Positions 1 to 5,341 of a DNA stretch of 5,341 bases are shown here, one piece after another. Below the pieces are notes generated by a model, which ran no database searches, had not been told where the DNA came from, and saw only the letters and a list, made by a program, of their open reading frames with translations. The position numbers were made by a program, and so were the translations under genes. Position 1 is the first letter of the stretch. Every line of letters starts with the position of its first letter. Origin of the DNA: JAFMIT01 sp049421205 (GTDB lineage Bacteria; Actinomycetota; Actinomycetes; S36-B12; UBA5976); contig JBMSMQ010000049.1 of the NCBI GenBank assembly GCA_049421205.1, forward strand, positions 1 through 5,341, written 5' to 3'.

Positions 1-706
1 TTGACTGATCAGAGATGCGATATGGTCCTGACGCCAGAGGCTTATCTTGGTATCGACTGCCTGGACTTCCTGCTTCATCGAGTGGCACAGGAGCAAAGGC
101 AGGCGAAGCAGTGACGTAGTTGAAATCGGGCATCGACTGATTCAAATGAAACGTTATTTCCCTGCCGTCGGGAGAACACTCAACAGCATTGTCGAAAAGT
201 GCCTGGTTGAGAGCTTTTGCTTTGTAAGGACCTAAGTACTGACTTTGTCCATTTTTCTTAACAGGAATATCCAGATATCGTCGTGCATACGGATGTCCTC
301 CAGTAATCGCCAGCGTAGCGAAAGTTCGACTCACCGCATACTTAATCTCATAGCACGTAATTGGACTATCGTCTTCAAAAACAACGTCATCTTTGAGAGT
401 AAATTGCCACGTTTTAAAGTTATTAGACGGACGGCCTAAATCTGTAGCAAGATCCGGCACAAGTATCGATCCTGCACCACCGGTCTTCATATCGTACGTC
501 ACAAGAGTTCTATGAAGATAGGTTGCAACTAGTGCTACATCACGATCACTATAAACTCTTTGAGGATCAAGACTTGCTATACCGTCTGATGCAGTGCGCA
601 ATTGAAGTGTGCCACCGCGTACTTCTTCCTCGAAAACTTCAGTAGAACATCCAGATAGGGAAATTACACCTGCAAGCAACATAGGCAAAATCTTGCGAAT
701 AGTCAT
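1..706 (-). CDS. ABC transporter substrate-binding lipoprotein, SBP_bac_5 (oligopeptide/dipeptide) family, partial (C-terminus off the left edge)
   Basis: Extracytoplasmic lipoprotein that would bind peptides or a similar small solute and deliver it to an ABC permease. Translating the minus strand from the ATG at 706-704 gives 235 uninterrupted residues that run off the window; full family members are about 500-600 residues, so under half is present. Residues 1-20 are a lipoprotein signal: basic start (R4, K5), hydrophobic core, and lipobox LSGC with C20 as the lipidated cysteine. Family landmarks follow in order: GGTLQL at 31-36, SLDP at 45-48, LVPDLAT at 82-88, TWQFTLKDDVVFEDDSP at 99-115, the segment YEIKYAVSRTFA at 119-130, ITFHL at 184-188, PAFAPVP at 202-208 and ASGPYRI at 225-231. 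A modest Shine-Dalgarno, AGGG at 718-715, lies 8 bases before the ATG. No permease or ATPase gene is visible; they may lie beyond the left edge. Family is confident; the substrate is unknown. Confidence 0.93.
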   Translation of the reverse strand, partial: MTIRKILPMLLAGVISLSGCSTEVFEEEVRGGTLQLRTASDGIASLDPQRVYSDRDVALVATYLHRTLVTYDMKTGGAGSILVPDLATDLGRPSNNFKTWQFTLKDDVVFEDDSPITCYEIKYAVSRTFATLAITGGHPYARRYLDIPVKKNGQSQYLGPYKAKALNQALFDNAVECSPDGREITFHLNQSMPDFNYVTASPAFAPVPLDEAGSPGSRYQDKPLASGPYRISDQS

Positions 707-708
707 AT

Positions 709-864
709 CTAAAACCCTGCCTTCAAGGCTACTGTCCAAATGAATCCGTTTATGAAAACACTTAATCGTTCAAATCCACGTAGTTGAAATACACGATCAT
801 AGGTGGACCCGTTTCTCAAGATGTACTTCTGAATATGTAGCTCTTTATCTTCAGTCCAAGTCAC
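709..864 (-). CDS. possible small protein of 51 residues, unknown function
   Basis: I do not recognise this ORF. From a GTG at 864-862 it reads 51 codons to a TAG at 711-709, ending only two bases before the ATG of the downstream lipoprotein gene, an arrangement typical of translationally coupled operon genes. The N-terminal half is polar (VTWTEDKELHIQKYILRNG). The C-terminal third is hydrophobic with an aromatic character (SVFINGFIWTVALKAGF) and could be a short amphipathic or membrane-associated segment. Evidence against: no methionine codon is available as a start, the only purine-rich stretch upstream (ATAGG) is poor, and an in-frame TAG stands just four codons before the GTG. A 50-codon open frame can arise by chance. 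It may instead be a decayed C-terminal remnant of a larger gene, or untranslated leader. Confidence 0.3.
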   Translation of the reverse strand: MTWTEDKELHIQKYILRNGSTYDRVFQLRGFERLSVFINGFIWTVALKAGF

Positions 865-903
865 GTTCGTAGCCTATTGCACACTCATTTTGTTGTTTGG
901 ATT

Positions 904-1341
904 TCACACGTTCTTTGAAATCCACATGAGTGCATCTTTCAGAATAGGAATGTCTGGTTCTAGCCAATCGACATTATCAATCTCGTTTGGTAGCAACCAC
1001 ACATATGCATCGTGTTGCTCATTCAATATGGGCTCTTTGTCGTCAACAATTCGGCAGATTCGTGCAAATAAAATCTTATCGGAAGTGAGTGGCCATGCAC
1101 CATTTTGAAGTGGTCCAGGTACTTGATGAAGAATTTCGATTTCAACATTGAGTTCTTCACGAATTTCTCGATGAAGTGCTTCAACTTCATTTTCACCTGG
1201 ATCGACTTGTCCTCCCGGCAATTCCCACCGACCCGCCAAATGAGGTGGCTCTGTACGTCGTGCAGAGAGAATCCTGACCTCGGCCCCCGACCCCTGAATC
1301 AAAATCGCGGCACTGACGTGCATGGGCTTGGGCGTACTCAC
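904..1341 (-). CDS. Nudix hydrolase, MutT/NudG-like
   Basis: A 145-residue cytoplasmic pyrophosphohydrolase of the Nudix superfamily, which cleaves nucleoside diphosphates linked to another moiety. The Nudix box spans residues 44-66 and fits GX5EX7REUXEEXGU: G44, E50, R58-E59, E62-E63, closing with L64-N65-V66. The penultimate glycine is replaced by N65, a substitution tolerated in the family. The metal-binding glutamates are all present. Upstream, LAGRWELPGG (residues 35-44) is typical of MutT and CTP-pyrophosphohydrolase-like members. Short length, a single domain and an N-terminal VSAAILI strand suggest sanitation of oxidised or unusual nucleotides (8-oxo-dGTP, CTP analogues), but substrate cannot be read from sequence. 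The GTG start at 1341 is preferred over the ATG at residue 7 because AAGGA lies six bases upstream. The gene diverges from the sigma factor gene across 61 bases and is co-directional with the lipoprotein gene. Confidence 0.93.
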   Translation of the reverse strand: MSTPKPMHVSAAILIQGSGAEVRILSARRTEPPHLAGRWELPGGQVDPGENEVEALHREIREELNVEIEILHQVPGPLQNGAWPLTSDKILFARICRIVDDKEPILNEQHDAYVWLLPNEIDNVDWLEPDIPILKDALMWISKNV

Positions 1342-1347
1342 AAAAAG

Positions 1348-1352
1348 TCCTT
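1348..1352 (-). promoter_or_regulatory. ribosome binding site of the Nudix gene
   Basis: The minus strand reads AAGGA six bases before the GTG at 1341-1339. It decides the GTG start over the in-frame ATG at 1323-1321, which has no comparable site. Confidence 0.7.
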
Positions 1353-1402
1353 AGAAAGAATTACTGAGGATTCAACACTACAGGTGATGAGAGAATAAAG
1401 CG

Positions 1403-1927
1403 GTGGTTATGACGCACGATGAAGCTTGGTTTGCCCAGACTGTTGAAACCTATTTGCATTCGATTTATTCTTTCATTTATCGCCGTTCGCAGGGTCTTGA
1501 CCCAGCCATAAGTTCGGCAGAAGACATAGTTGCTGATACTTGGGCGATCGCGTGGCAGAAACGTGAACAAGCTCCAGAGGACGAGGGACTCGTTGCCGCT
1601 TGGCTCTATCAGATAGCTCGACACTTGCTTGCCAACCACATACGGCGTACCCAAACGCTCAGGAAGCACTCAGCAGCTCTAGATCCAGACCTGGTGTCCC
1701 GATTCAATGCTGAAGGACTCGTTATCGCCGATGATGAGTTGAAGAGGGTATTCAACCTGCTCTCGGATGGCGAAAAAGAAGTCTTGGCATTGACGTTGTG
1801 GGAAGGGCTTGAGCCCCGACACATTGCACATATCACCTCGAGCACGCCAAATGCCGTGAGCCTCAAATTACACAAAGCCAGAAAGAAAATCTCTGAGTAT
1901 TACGAGAAAGAAAAACAAACCTCATAA
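1403..1927 (+). CDS. ECF-family RNA polymerase sigma factor
   Basis: A 174-residue group 4 (extracytoplasmic function) sigma factor with only regions 2 and 4, as expected at this length. Region 2 covers about residues 10-83. AEDIVADTWAIAW at 39-51 is the core-binding helix (region 2.2), and AAWLYQIARHLLANHIRR at 65-82 is the region 2.3-2.4 segment that melts and reads the -10 element. Residues 84-110 are a linker. Region 4 covers about 111-167: LLSDGEKEVLALTLWEGL at 119-136, then a helix-turn-helix (HIAHITSSTPNAVSLKLHKARKKI) that would read the -35 element. The tail (EYYEKEKQTS) is charged. The GTG at 1403 is taken as start, with GAGAG nine bases upstream; an ATG two codons later (1409) is almost as plausible, and an in-frame TGA at 1388 rules out anything longer than four more codons. 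The adjacent membrane protein gene is its likely regulator. Which ECF group it belongs to is not determinable by eye. Confidence 0.93.
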   Translation: MVMTHDEAWFAQTVETYLHSIYSFIYRRSQGLDPAISSAEDIVADTWAIAWQKREQAPEDEGLVAAWLYQIARHLLANHIRRTQTLRKHSAALDPDLVSRFNAEGLVIADDELKRVFNLLSDGEKEVLALTLWEGLEPRHIAHITSSTPNAVSLKLHKARKKISEYYEKEKQTS

Positions 1928-1940
1928 CACCTAGAGTGTA

Positions 1941-1947
1941 GAAAGGA
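1941..1947 (+). promoter_or_regulatory. ribosome binding site of the membrane protein gene
   Basis: GAAAGGA lies five bases before the ATG at 1953, the strongest Shine-Dalgarno in the window. It fixes the start and implies efficient translation of the second gene from the shared transcript. Confidence 0.8.
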
Positions 1948-1952
1948 AAAAT

Positions 1953-3338
1953 ATGAACCTTGATGATTTTGAATCGCGTTTCAAGAAGCAGGACCCCGCA
2001 TCGTCACTCGATGCAAATTTAACGCCTTCACAAATGCTAAATAAGGCAATGGATCGCGAAGTTGGCAATGTTGTGCCCATCTCCACCTGGAGTCGCAAAC
2101 GTAAAGCAATTTCGGCGGTGGCTGCTGGTTTGCTCTTCGTTGGTGTAACTGGACCACTTATGAGTGGTGCAATGACTGCAGATGGACCTGATCGGTTTGT
2201 GTTTGGCTCAAGCCCTGTCGCAAATGAAAGTATGCGACTTGGTAATGCTGATTCGCTTGCCAGCTCAGATATGAAAATTGGATTGCCCTTCTATTATGGC
2301 TATAACATTTTTGAATCTGACATTTCGCTCTCGAACGAGACCACATCAATGATGACATATAGTGTGGTTGCTCGAGATGATGCTGAGCAAGTGGGACGTA
2401 ATCTTGCACGGACTTTTGGCATATCGAAACTCACCGCGAGCGACTATGACGAAGATGTATTGATTTTCGAAAATGATAATAAATACTTCTCAATTTATCT
2501 TTCAGATAGTTTCACATCGGTCAACTATTCCGACTATACGAATGATCCTTGGCGTGAGTGCTATGTAGAAGTCAGAGATCCAGATGGAACAACATCCTCA
2601 ACTAATGTTGAAGAATGTGAGCCGAAGGCAGAGAATCTCCCCTCTCAAAGTGAGGCTAAGCGGCTAGCAACAAATCTGTTTAAATCTATTGGAATTGACT
2701 CCACTGATTTTAAATTCGAAATTTGGGCAGATCAGGCTTTTGTCTCAGTGACTGCAACAGAGTATCTCAATGAACATATGACACCTGTGTCATGGAATGT
2801 GACCTACACAAGCAATTCAGAGATTTCCTGGCTTTATGCAAGTCTGACTGAGCTCAAAGAACTTTCAGAGTATGACGTCATCAGTGAAGCTGATGCACTG
2901 AAGCGCATTAATGAACTCAATTCATCACGAATATTTGAATATCAGAATGATTCTGGTGCAGTTATAGATGTAGAGCCAACCTACTCCGATGAGGCACAAG
3001 GTAGCGACAGCAACTCCGGTAGTTCCGATGGATCTTCTGTTGAACCAAATCCAGGAACGACGGATGACACCTTCAAAACCTCTGAACCAATCGTTGATCC
3101 TATGTACACGTCTGAACCTCAAGTTGTTCATGTGACTCGAGTTGAACTCACCTATGAAACATTTTGGTTGGAAGATGGAACTGTGGTGTGGTTACCAACC
3201 TATCAGTTCTTTGGCTACGTCGAAGGTGGTGAAGTTGACGAAACATATCCAATTGGCACCATTGTTGGTCTCGCGGATGACGTTATCGACCTCAAGAGCC
3301 TTTATGGAGTATCAATCAGTGCTCGGATGCAAGACTAA
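1953..3338 (+). CDS. single-pass membrane protein, probable anti-sigma/sensor partner of the ECF sigma factor
   Basis: A 461-residue protein of no family I can name with certainty. Residues 1-51 are hydrophilic and probably cytoplasmic, ending in the basic WSRKRK. About 52-73 form one hydrophobic segment (AISAVAAGLLFVGVTGPLM), giving an N-in, C-out topology. About 74-461 would be outside: an acidic, aromatic-rich region to about 340 with only two cysteines (C203, C222) that could form a disulfide; a Ser/Asp/Gly/Pro-rich linker at about 343-388 with the short repeat TSEP at 376 and 386; and a compact C-terminal domain at about 390-461 containing WLEDGTVVWLPTYQFFGYV, a pattern seen in actinobacterial exported proteins. 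The cytoplasmic tail has no HX3CX2C zinc anti-sigma motif and is shorter than a usual anti-sigma domain. The gene starts 25 bases after the sigma stop and ends at a terminator, so the two form an operon. Anti-sigma function is inferred from position and topology. Confidence 0.8.
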   Translation: MNLDDFESRFKKQDPASSLDANLTPSQMLNKAMDREVGNVVPISTWSRKRKAISAVAAGLLFVGVTGPLMSGAMTADGPDRFVFGSSPVANESMRLGNADSLASSDMKIGLPFYYGYNIFESDISLSNETTSMMTYSVVARDDAEQVGRNLARTFGISKLTASDYDEDVLIFENDNKYFSIYLSDSFTSVNYSDYTNDPWRECYVEVRDPDGTTSSTNVEECEPKAENLPSQSEAKRLATNLFKSIGIDSTDFKFEIWADQAFVSVTATEYLNEHMTPVSWNVTYTSNSEISWLYASLTELKELSEYDVISEADALKRINELNSSRIFEYQNDSGAVIDVEPTYSDEAQGSDSNSGSSDGSSVEPNPGTTDDTFKTSEPIVDPMYTSEPQVVHVTRVELTYETFWLEDGTVVWLPTYQFFGYVEGGEVDETYPIGTIVGLADDVIDLKSLYGVSISARMQD

Positions 3339-3348
3339 TTACTAGAAG

Positions 3349-3383
3349 AAAGACCGCCAAGATTTCATCTTGGCGGTCTTTTT
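3349..3383 (+). terminator. intrinsic (Rho-independent) terminator of the sigma/membrane-protein operon
   Basis: A perfect 15-bp inverted repeat (3349-3363 with 3367-3381) encloses a TTC loop. The stem centre is GC-rich (GACCGCC/GGCGGTC), and a run of five T at 3379-3383 follows or overlaps the stem base, then ATTA. It begins 10 bases after the membrane protein stop codon. The T tract is on the plus strand; the opposite flank has only an interrupted A-rich stretch, so termination is mainly for plus-strand transcripts. Confidence 0.93.
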
Positions 3384-3413
3384 ATTACGCTTACAGTATG
3401 AATCGTAGGTACC

Positions 3414-4550
3414 GTGACTAAGTCGCTCGTTATACATGCAGGGTTTTTAAAAACTGGTACCACTTCGCTACAAGCTAGTTTGCATGAGCATGCAGTAGAC
3501 CTACTCAAAGAGAAAGTTTTTTATCCAAGAGTTATCAACCCACATCTTGCAGTTGAAGCAGATCACCATTTTGCGGCGATTGCTCTGATTGGCAAAACTG
3601 AGGGATGGCAGGATGAAGATCGTTCACTCCCTTCTGAGCCAATTGAATCCTGGTTAACGCTTGCCAATGCATATCGCAAATTCAATGGTACATCCATCTT
3701 CAGTTCGGAAATGCTCAGTGAATTGACAATTCCAAATATTCAACGGATTCAATCTGACACAGGGAACATTCCCACCAAAGTTATTTTCAGCATCAGAGGA
3801 CTCGTGAAAATGCTCCCCAGTGCCTACCAACAAAAAATCAAATTTGGTTTGATAAAAGTTAGTTATGAACAGTGGCTTGAACATGTATTTACTGAAGGGT
3901 CGGCTGCAAGCGATCAGTTCTGGTTAAGACACAATCATCCCGAGGTTCTCAAACGTTGGGCTGGTGTTTTCGGTAACAAAAATATCCATCTGATAGTGGC
4001 AGATGAACATAGACCAGAATTTCTTTTCCGAACATTCGAAGAAATATCTGGCATTCGCACAGAGTTAAAAATTCCTGAAAGACTAGGAAAAAACAGGTCA
4101 CTGTCGATTGAAGAAATGTCACTTATGCGGGCAATAAACCGTAGGTTTAGAAAAGCGCGAGACTGGGACGATTATCGGATCTTCATTCGCGAATCTGCAG
4201 CAAAAGGCTTGACTGATCGCCCGGAGTTTCGAGAGGGTCATCACAAACTCAAAACTCCAATCTGGGCTGTGGAAAAAGCATCTGAGCTTGCGCATTCGTA
4301 TGTAAGAGAGATTCAAGCACTTGATATCAATGTATATGGTAATTTGAACTCTCTCACCTCTCAAGATGTAGAAATAGGTAGTAATGAATTTGTGGAATCT
4401 ATTGACATTAAGACAGTTGCAGCAATGTTTTTTGAATTTGAGCGTTCAAAAATAGTGAGGAATCTCCCGACACAACTTCTTCTCAATGAACTTATTCAAC
4501 GAATAAAAAATCGATTCAATCGTGGCCTTCGATTTATGCGAAAGCGCTAG
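3414..4550 (+). CDS. PAPS-dependent sulfotransferase-like protein
   Basis: A 378-residue protein of the bacterial sulfotransferase superfamily, which transfers a sulfuryl group from 3'-phosphoadenylyl sulfate to a hydroxyl or amine acceptor such as a glycan or lipid. The 5'-phosphosulfate loop is HAGFLKTGTTSLQ at residues 8-20, with K13 and TGTTS. FSSEMLSE at 96-103 matches the SSE segment common in bacterial members. The 3'-phosphate-binding element is KVIFSIRGLVKMLPSAY at 122-138, with R128 and S136 eight residues apart, as in characterised sulfotransferases. RSLSIEEMSLMRAIN at 228-242 is another recurring family pattern. The basic C-terminus (RIKNRFNRGLRFMRKR) is unusual. There is no signal peptide, so it should be cytosolic. 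GTG at 3414 is the only possible start: an in-frame TGA lies at 3399 and the loop begins at residue 8; the Shine-Dalgarno is poor (TAGG). It stands alone between a terminator and a convergent gene. Acceptor unknown. Confidence 0.85.
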   Translation: MTKSLVIHAGFLKTGTTSLQASLHEHAVDLLKEKVFYPRVINPHLAVEADHHFAAIALIGKTEGWQDEDRSLPSEPIESWLTLANAYRKFNGTSIFSSEMLSELTIPNIQRIQSDTGNIPTKVIFSIRGLVKMLPSAYQQKIKFGLIKVSYEQWLEHVFTEGSAASDQFWLRHNHPEVLKRWAGVFGNKNIHLIVADEHRPEFLFRTFEEISGIRTELKIPERLGKNRSLSIEEMSLMRAINRRFRKARDWDDYRIFIRESAAKGLTDRPEFREGHHKLKTPIWAVEKASELAHSYVREIQALDINVYGNLNSLTSQDVEIGSNEFVESIDIKTVAAMFFEFERSKIVRNLPTQLLLNELIQRIKNRFNRGLRFMRKR

Positions 4551-5341
4551 ACATTAAATCGAAATTCGACAACATCTCCATCAGCCATCACATACTCTTT
4601 ACCTTCAACTCTGGCTTTTCCTTTAGCCCTTGCTTCAGCAATTGAACCGCATTCGGCGAGATCATTAAAAGAGACTATTTCAGCCTTGATGAATCCCTTT
4701 TGAAAGTCAGTGTGGATAACCCCTGCAGCTTCTGGAGCACTGGCACCTACAGGGATGGTCCAAGCGCGAGCTTCCTTTGCTCCAGCGGTGAGGTATGTTT
4801 GTAATCCAAGGGTTTCAAAGCCTGCTCGTGCAAGCAAAGTAAGTCCACTTTCAGACTGCCCGACCGAGGCAAGTAGTTCTAATGCCTCGTCGTCAGAAAG
4901 TTCAACAAGATCACTTTCCAACTTTGCGTTCAGAAAAACTGCTTCTGCTGGCTTCACAAGGTTTCTCATCCGATCTTGAAATGCTATGTCCGAAAGTTCT
5001 GCTTCATCGACGTTAAATACATACAGAAAAGGTTTAGCGGTTAATAAGAATAATTCTTTCAGTAATGCTCTATCTAATCCGGACTCAAAAATTGTAAGCC
5101 CACGCTGTAATACTTCTTGAGCTTTTGTTGCTTCGTCAAAAAGAGCCGTTTTAGTTTTATCATTTCGCGCTTCTTTTTGTAATCGTGGGATTGCCTTCTC
5201 GAGTGTTTGCAAATCTGCCAAAATCAATTCGAGGTTAATGGTCTTGATGTCTTCTTCTGGCGAGACTCTTCCCTCAACATGTACAACGTCCGTATCGTTG
5301 AATGCCCGCACAACTTGGCAGATTGCATCTGATTCACGGAT
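4547..5341 (-). CDS. ychF: YchF/OLA1-family P-loop ATPase, partial (N-terminus off the right edge)
   Basis: Redox-responsive, ribosome-associated ATPase of the Obg-related TRAFAC class, conserved in nearly all bacteria. The visible 264 residues correspond to roughly the last three quarters of a usual 360-residue YchF; the Walker A and switch motifs are beyond the window. The frame is open to the right edge, beginning IRESDAICQVVRAFNDTDVV, so the valine codon GTG at 5311 is internal and not a start. Next come the helical coiled-coil insertion (about residues 28-100 of the visible part) and NVDE (visible residues 110-113, bases 5014-5003), the NxxE variant of the G4 motif that gives YchF its ATP preference over GTP. 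Then LQTYLTAGAKEARAWTIPVG, HTDFQKGFIKAEI and the terminal VVEFRFNV mark the C-terminal TGS domain, complete to the family's usual last residues. The stop TAG overlaps the stop of the convergent sulfotransferase gene. Confidence 0.97.
   Translation of the reverse strand: MRESDAICQVVRAFNDTDVVHVEGRVSPEEDIKTINLELILADLQTLEKAIPRLQKEARNDKTKTALFDEATKAQEVLQRGLTIFESGLDRALLKELFLLTAKPFLYVFNVDEAELSDIAFQDRMRNLVKPAEAVFLNAKLESDLVELSDDEALELLASVGQSESGLTLLARAGFETLGLQTYLTAGAKEARAWTIPVGASAPEAAGVIHTDFQKGFIKAEIVSFNDLAECGSIAEARAKGKARVEGKEYVMADGDVVEFRFNV

Noticed and set aside
47..439. Plus-strand open frames of 62 and 64 codons within 47-439.
   Set aside because: They are antisense to the lipoprotein gene, which has a complete lipobox and clear family motifs; their translations look non-protein-like.
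1105..1398. Plus-strand 97-codon open frame across the Nudix gene.
   Set aside because: Antisense to the confident Nudix coding sequence; its sequence shows no family features.
1371..1399. Possible promoter TTCAAC, 17 bases, AATAAA before the sigma factor gene, which would give a nearly leaderless transcript from ATG 1409.
   Set aside because: Poor match in the -35 box and no independent support.
3370..3397. Possible promoter TTGGCG, 16 bases, TACAGT just before the sulfotransferase GTG.
   Set aside because: Each box matches only four of six consensus bases and the -35 would lie inside the terminator stem; too weak to annotate.
1..4218. The ten bases TTGACTGATC occur at 1-10 and again at about 4209-4218.
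   Set aside because: Several shared 10-mers are expected by chance in 5.3 kb, and both copies lie inside unrelated coding sequence.
4547..5311. Reading the ychF frame as a complete 254-residue gene starting at GTG 5311.
   Set aside because: The frame stays open to the window edge with family-typical sequence (IRESDAICQVV), and the G-domain would be missing; the GTG is an internal valine.
1..5341. CRISPR array, tRNA, rRNA, insertion sequence or attachment site.
   Set aside because: No spaced direct repeats, cloverleaf, terminal inverted repeats or transposase or integrase sequence seen on either strand.

Overview
The window looks like a piece of chromosome from a moderately low-GC actinobacterium (roughly mid-40s percent GC by eye). 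Three things point that way. The substrate-binding lipoprotein has the actinobacterial style of the SBP_bac_5 family. An ECF sigma factor is paired with a single-pass membrane protein that lacks the zinc-type anti-sigma motif. GTG starts are common. A freshwater or marine planktonic actinobacterium would fit, but that is inference only. No mobile element, CRISPR array, rRNA or tRNA is visible.

Layout, left to right. On the minus strand, positions 706 to 1 encode the N-terminal 235 residues of an oligopeptide-type ABC transporter substrate-binding lipoprotein; its C-terminus lies beyond the left edge. A possible 51-residue ORF (864-709, minus) ends two bases before that start codon, and a Nudix hydrolase (1341-904, minus) lies upstream of it. 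A 61-bp gap then separates the Nudix gene from a divergent plus-strand pair: an ECF sigma factor (1403-1927) and, 25 bp later, a 461-residue single-pass membrane protein (1953-3338). A textbook intrinsic terminator (3349-3383) closes this pair. Next comes a lone plus-strand sulfotransferase-like gene (3414-4550). Its stop codon overlaps, through the palindrome CTAG, the stop codon of a minus-strand ychF gene that runs in from the right edge (5341-4547; N-terminal GTPase motifs missing).

How the genes may work together. The sigma factor and membrane protein form a likely signalling unit. The membrane protein would hold the sigma factor at the membrane through its roughly 50-residue cytoplasmic tail and sense something outside through a large extracellular region. 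The Nudix enzyme (nucleotide-pool sanitation or a related pyrophosphohydrolase), peptide-uptake lipoprotein, sulfotransferase and YchF ATPase are not obviously one pathway. The most unusual part is the sigma/membrane-sensor pair; everything else belongs to recognisable families. I do not see clear evidence of a wholly new multi-gene system.
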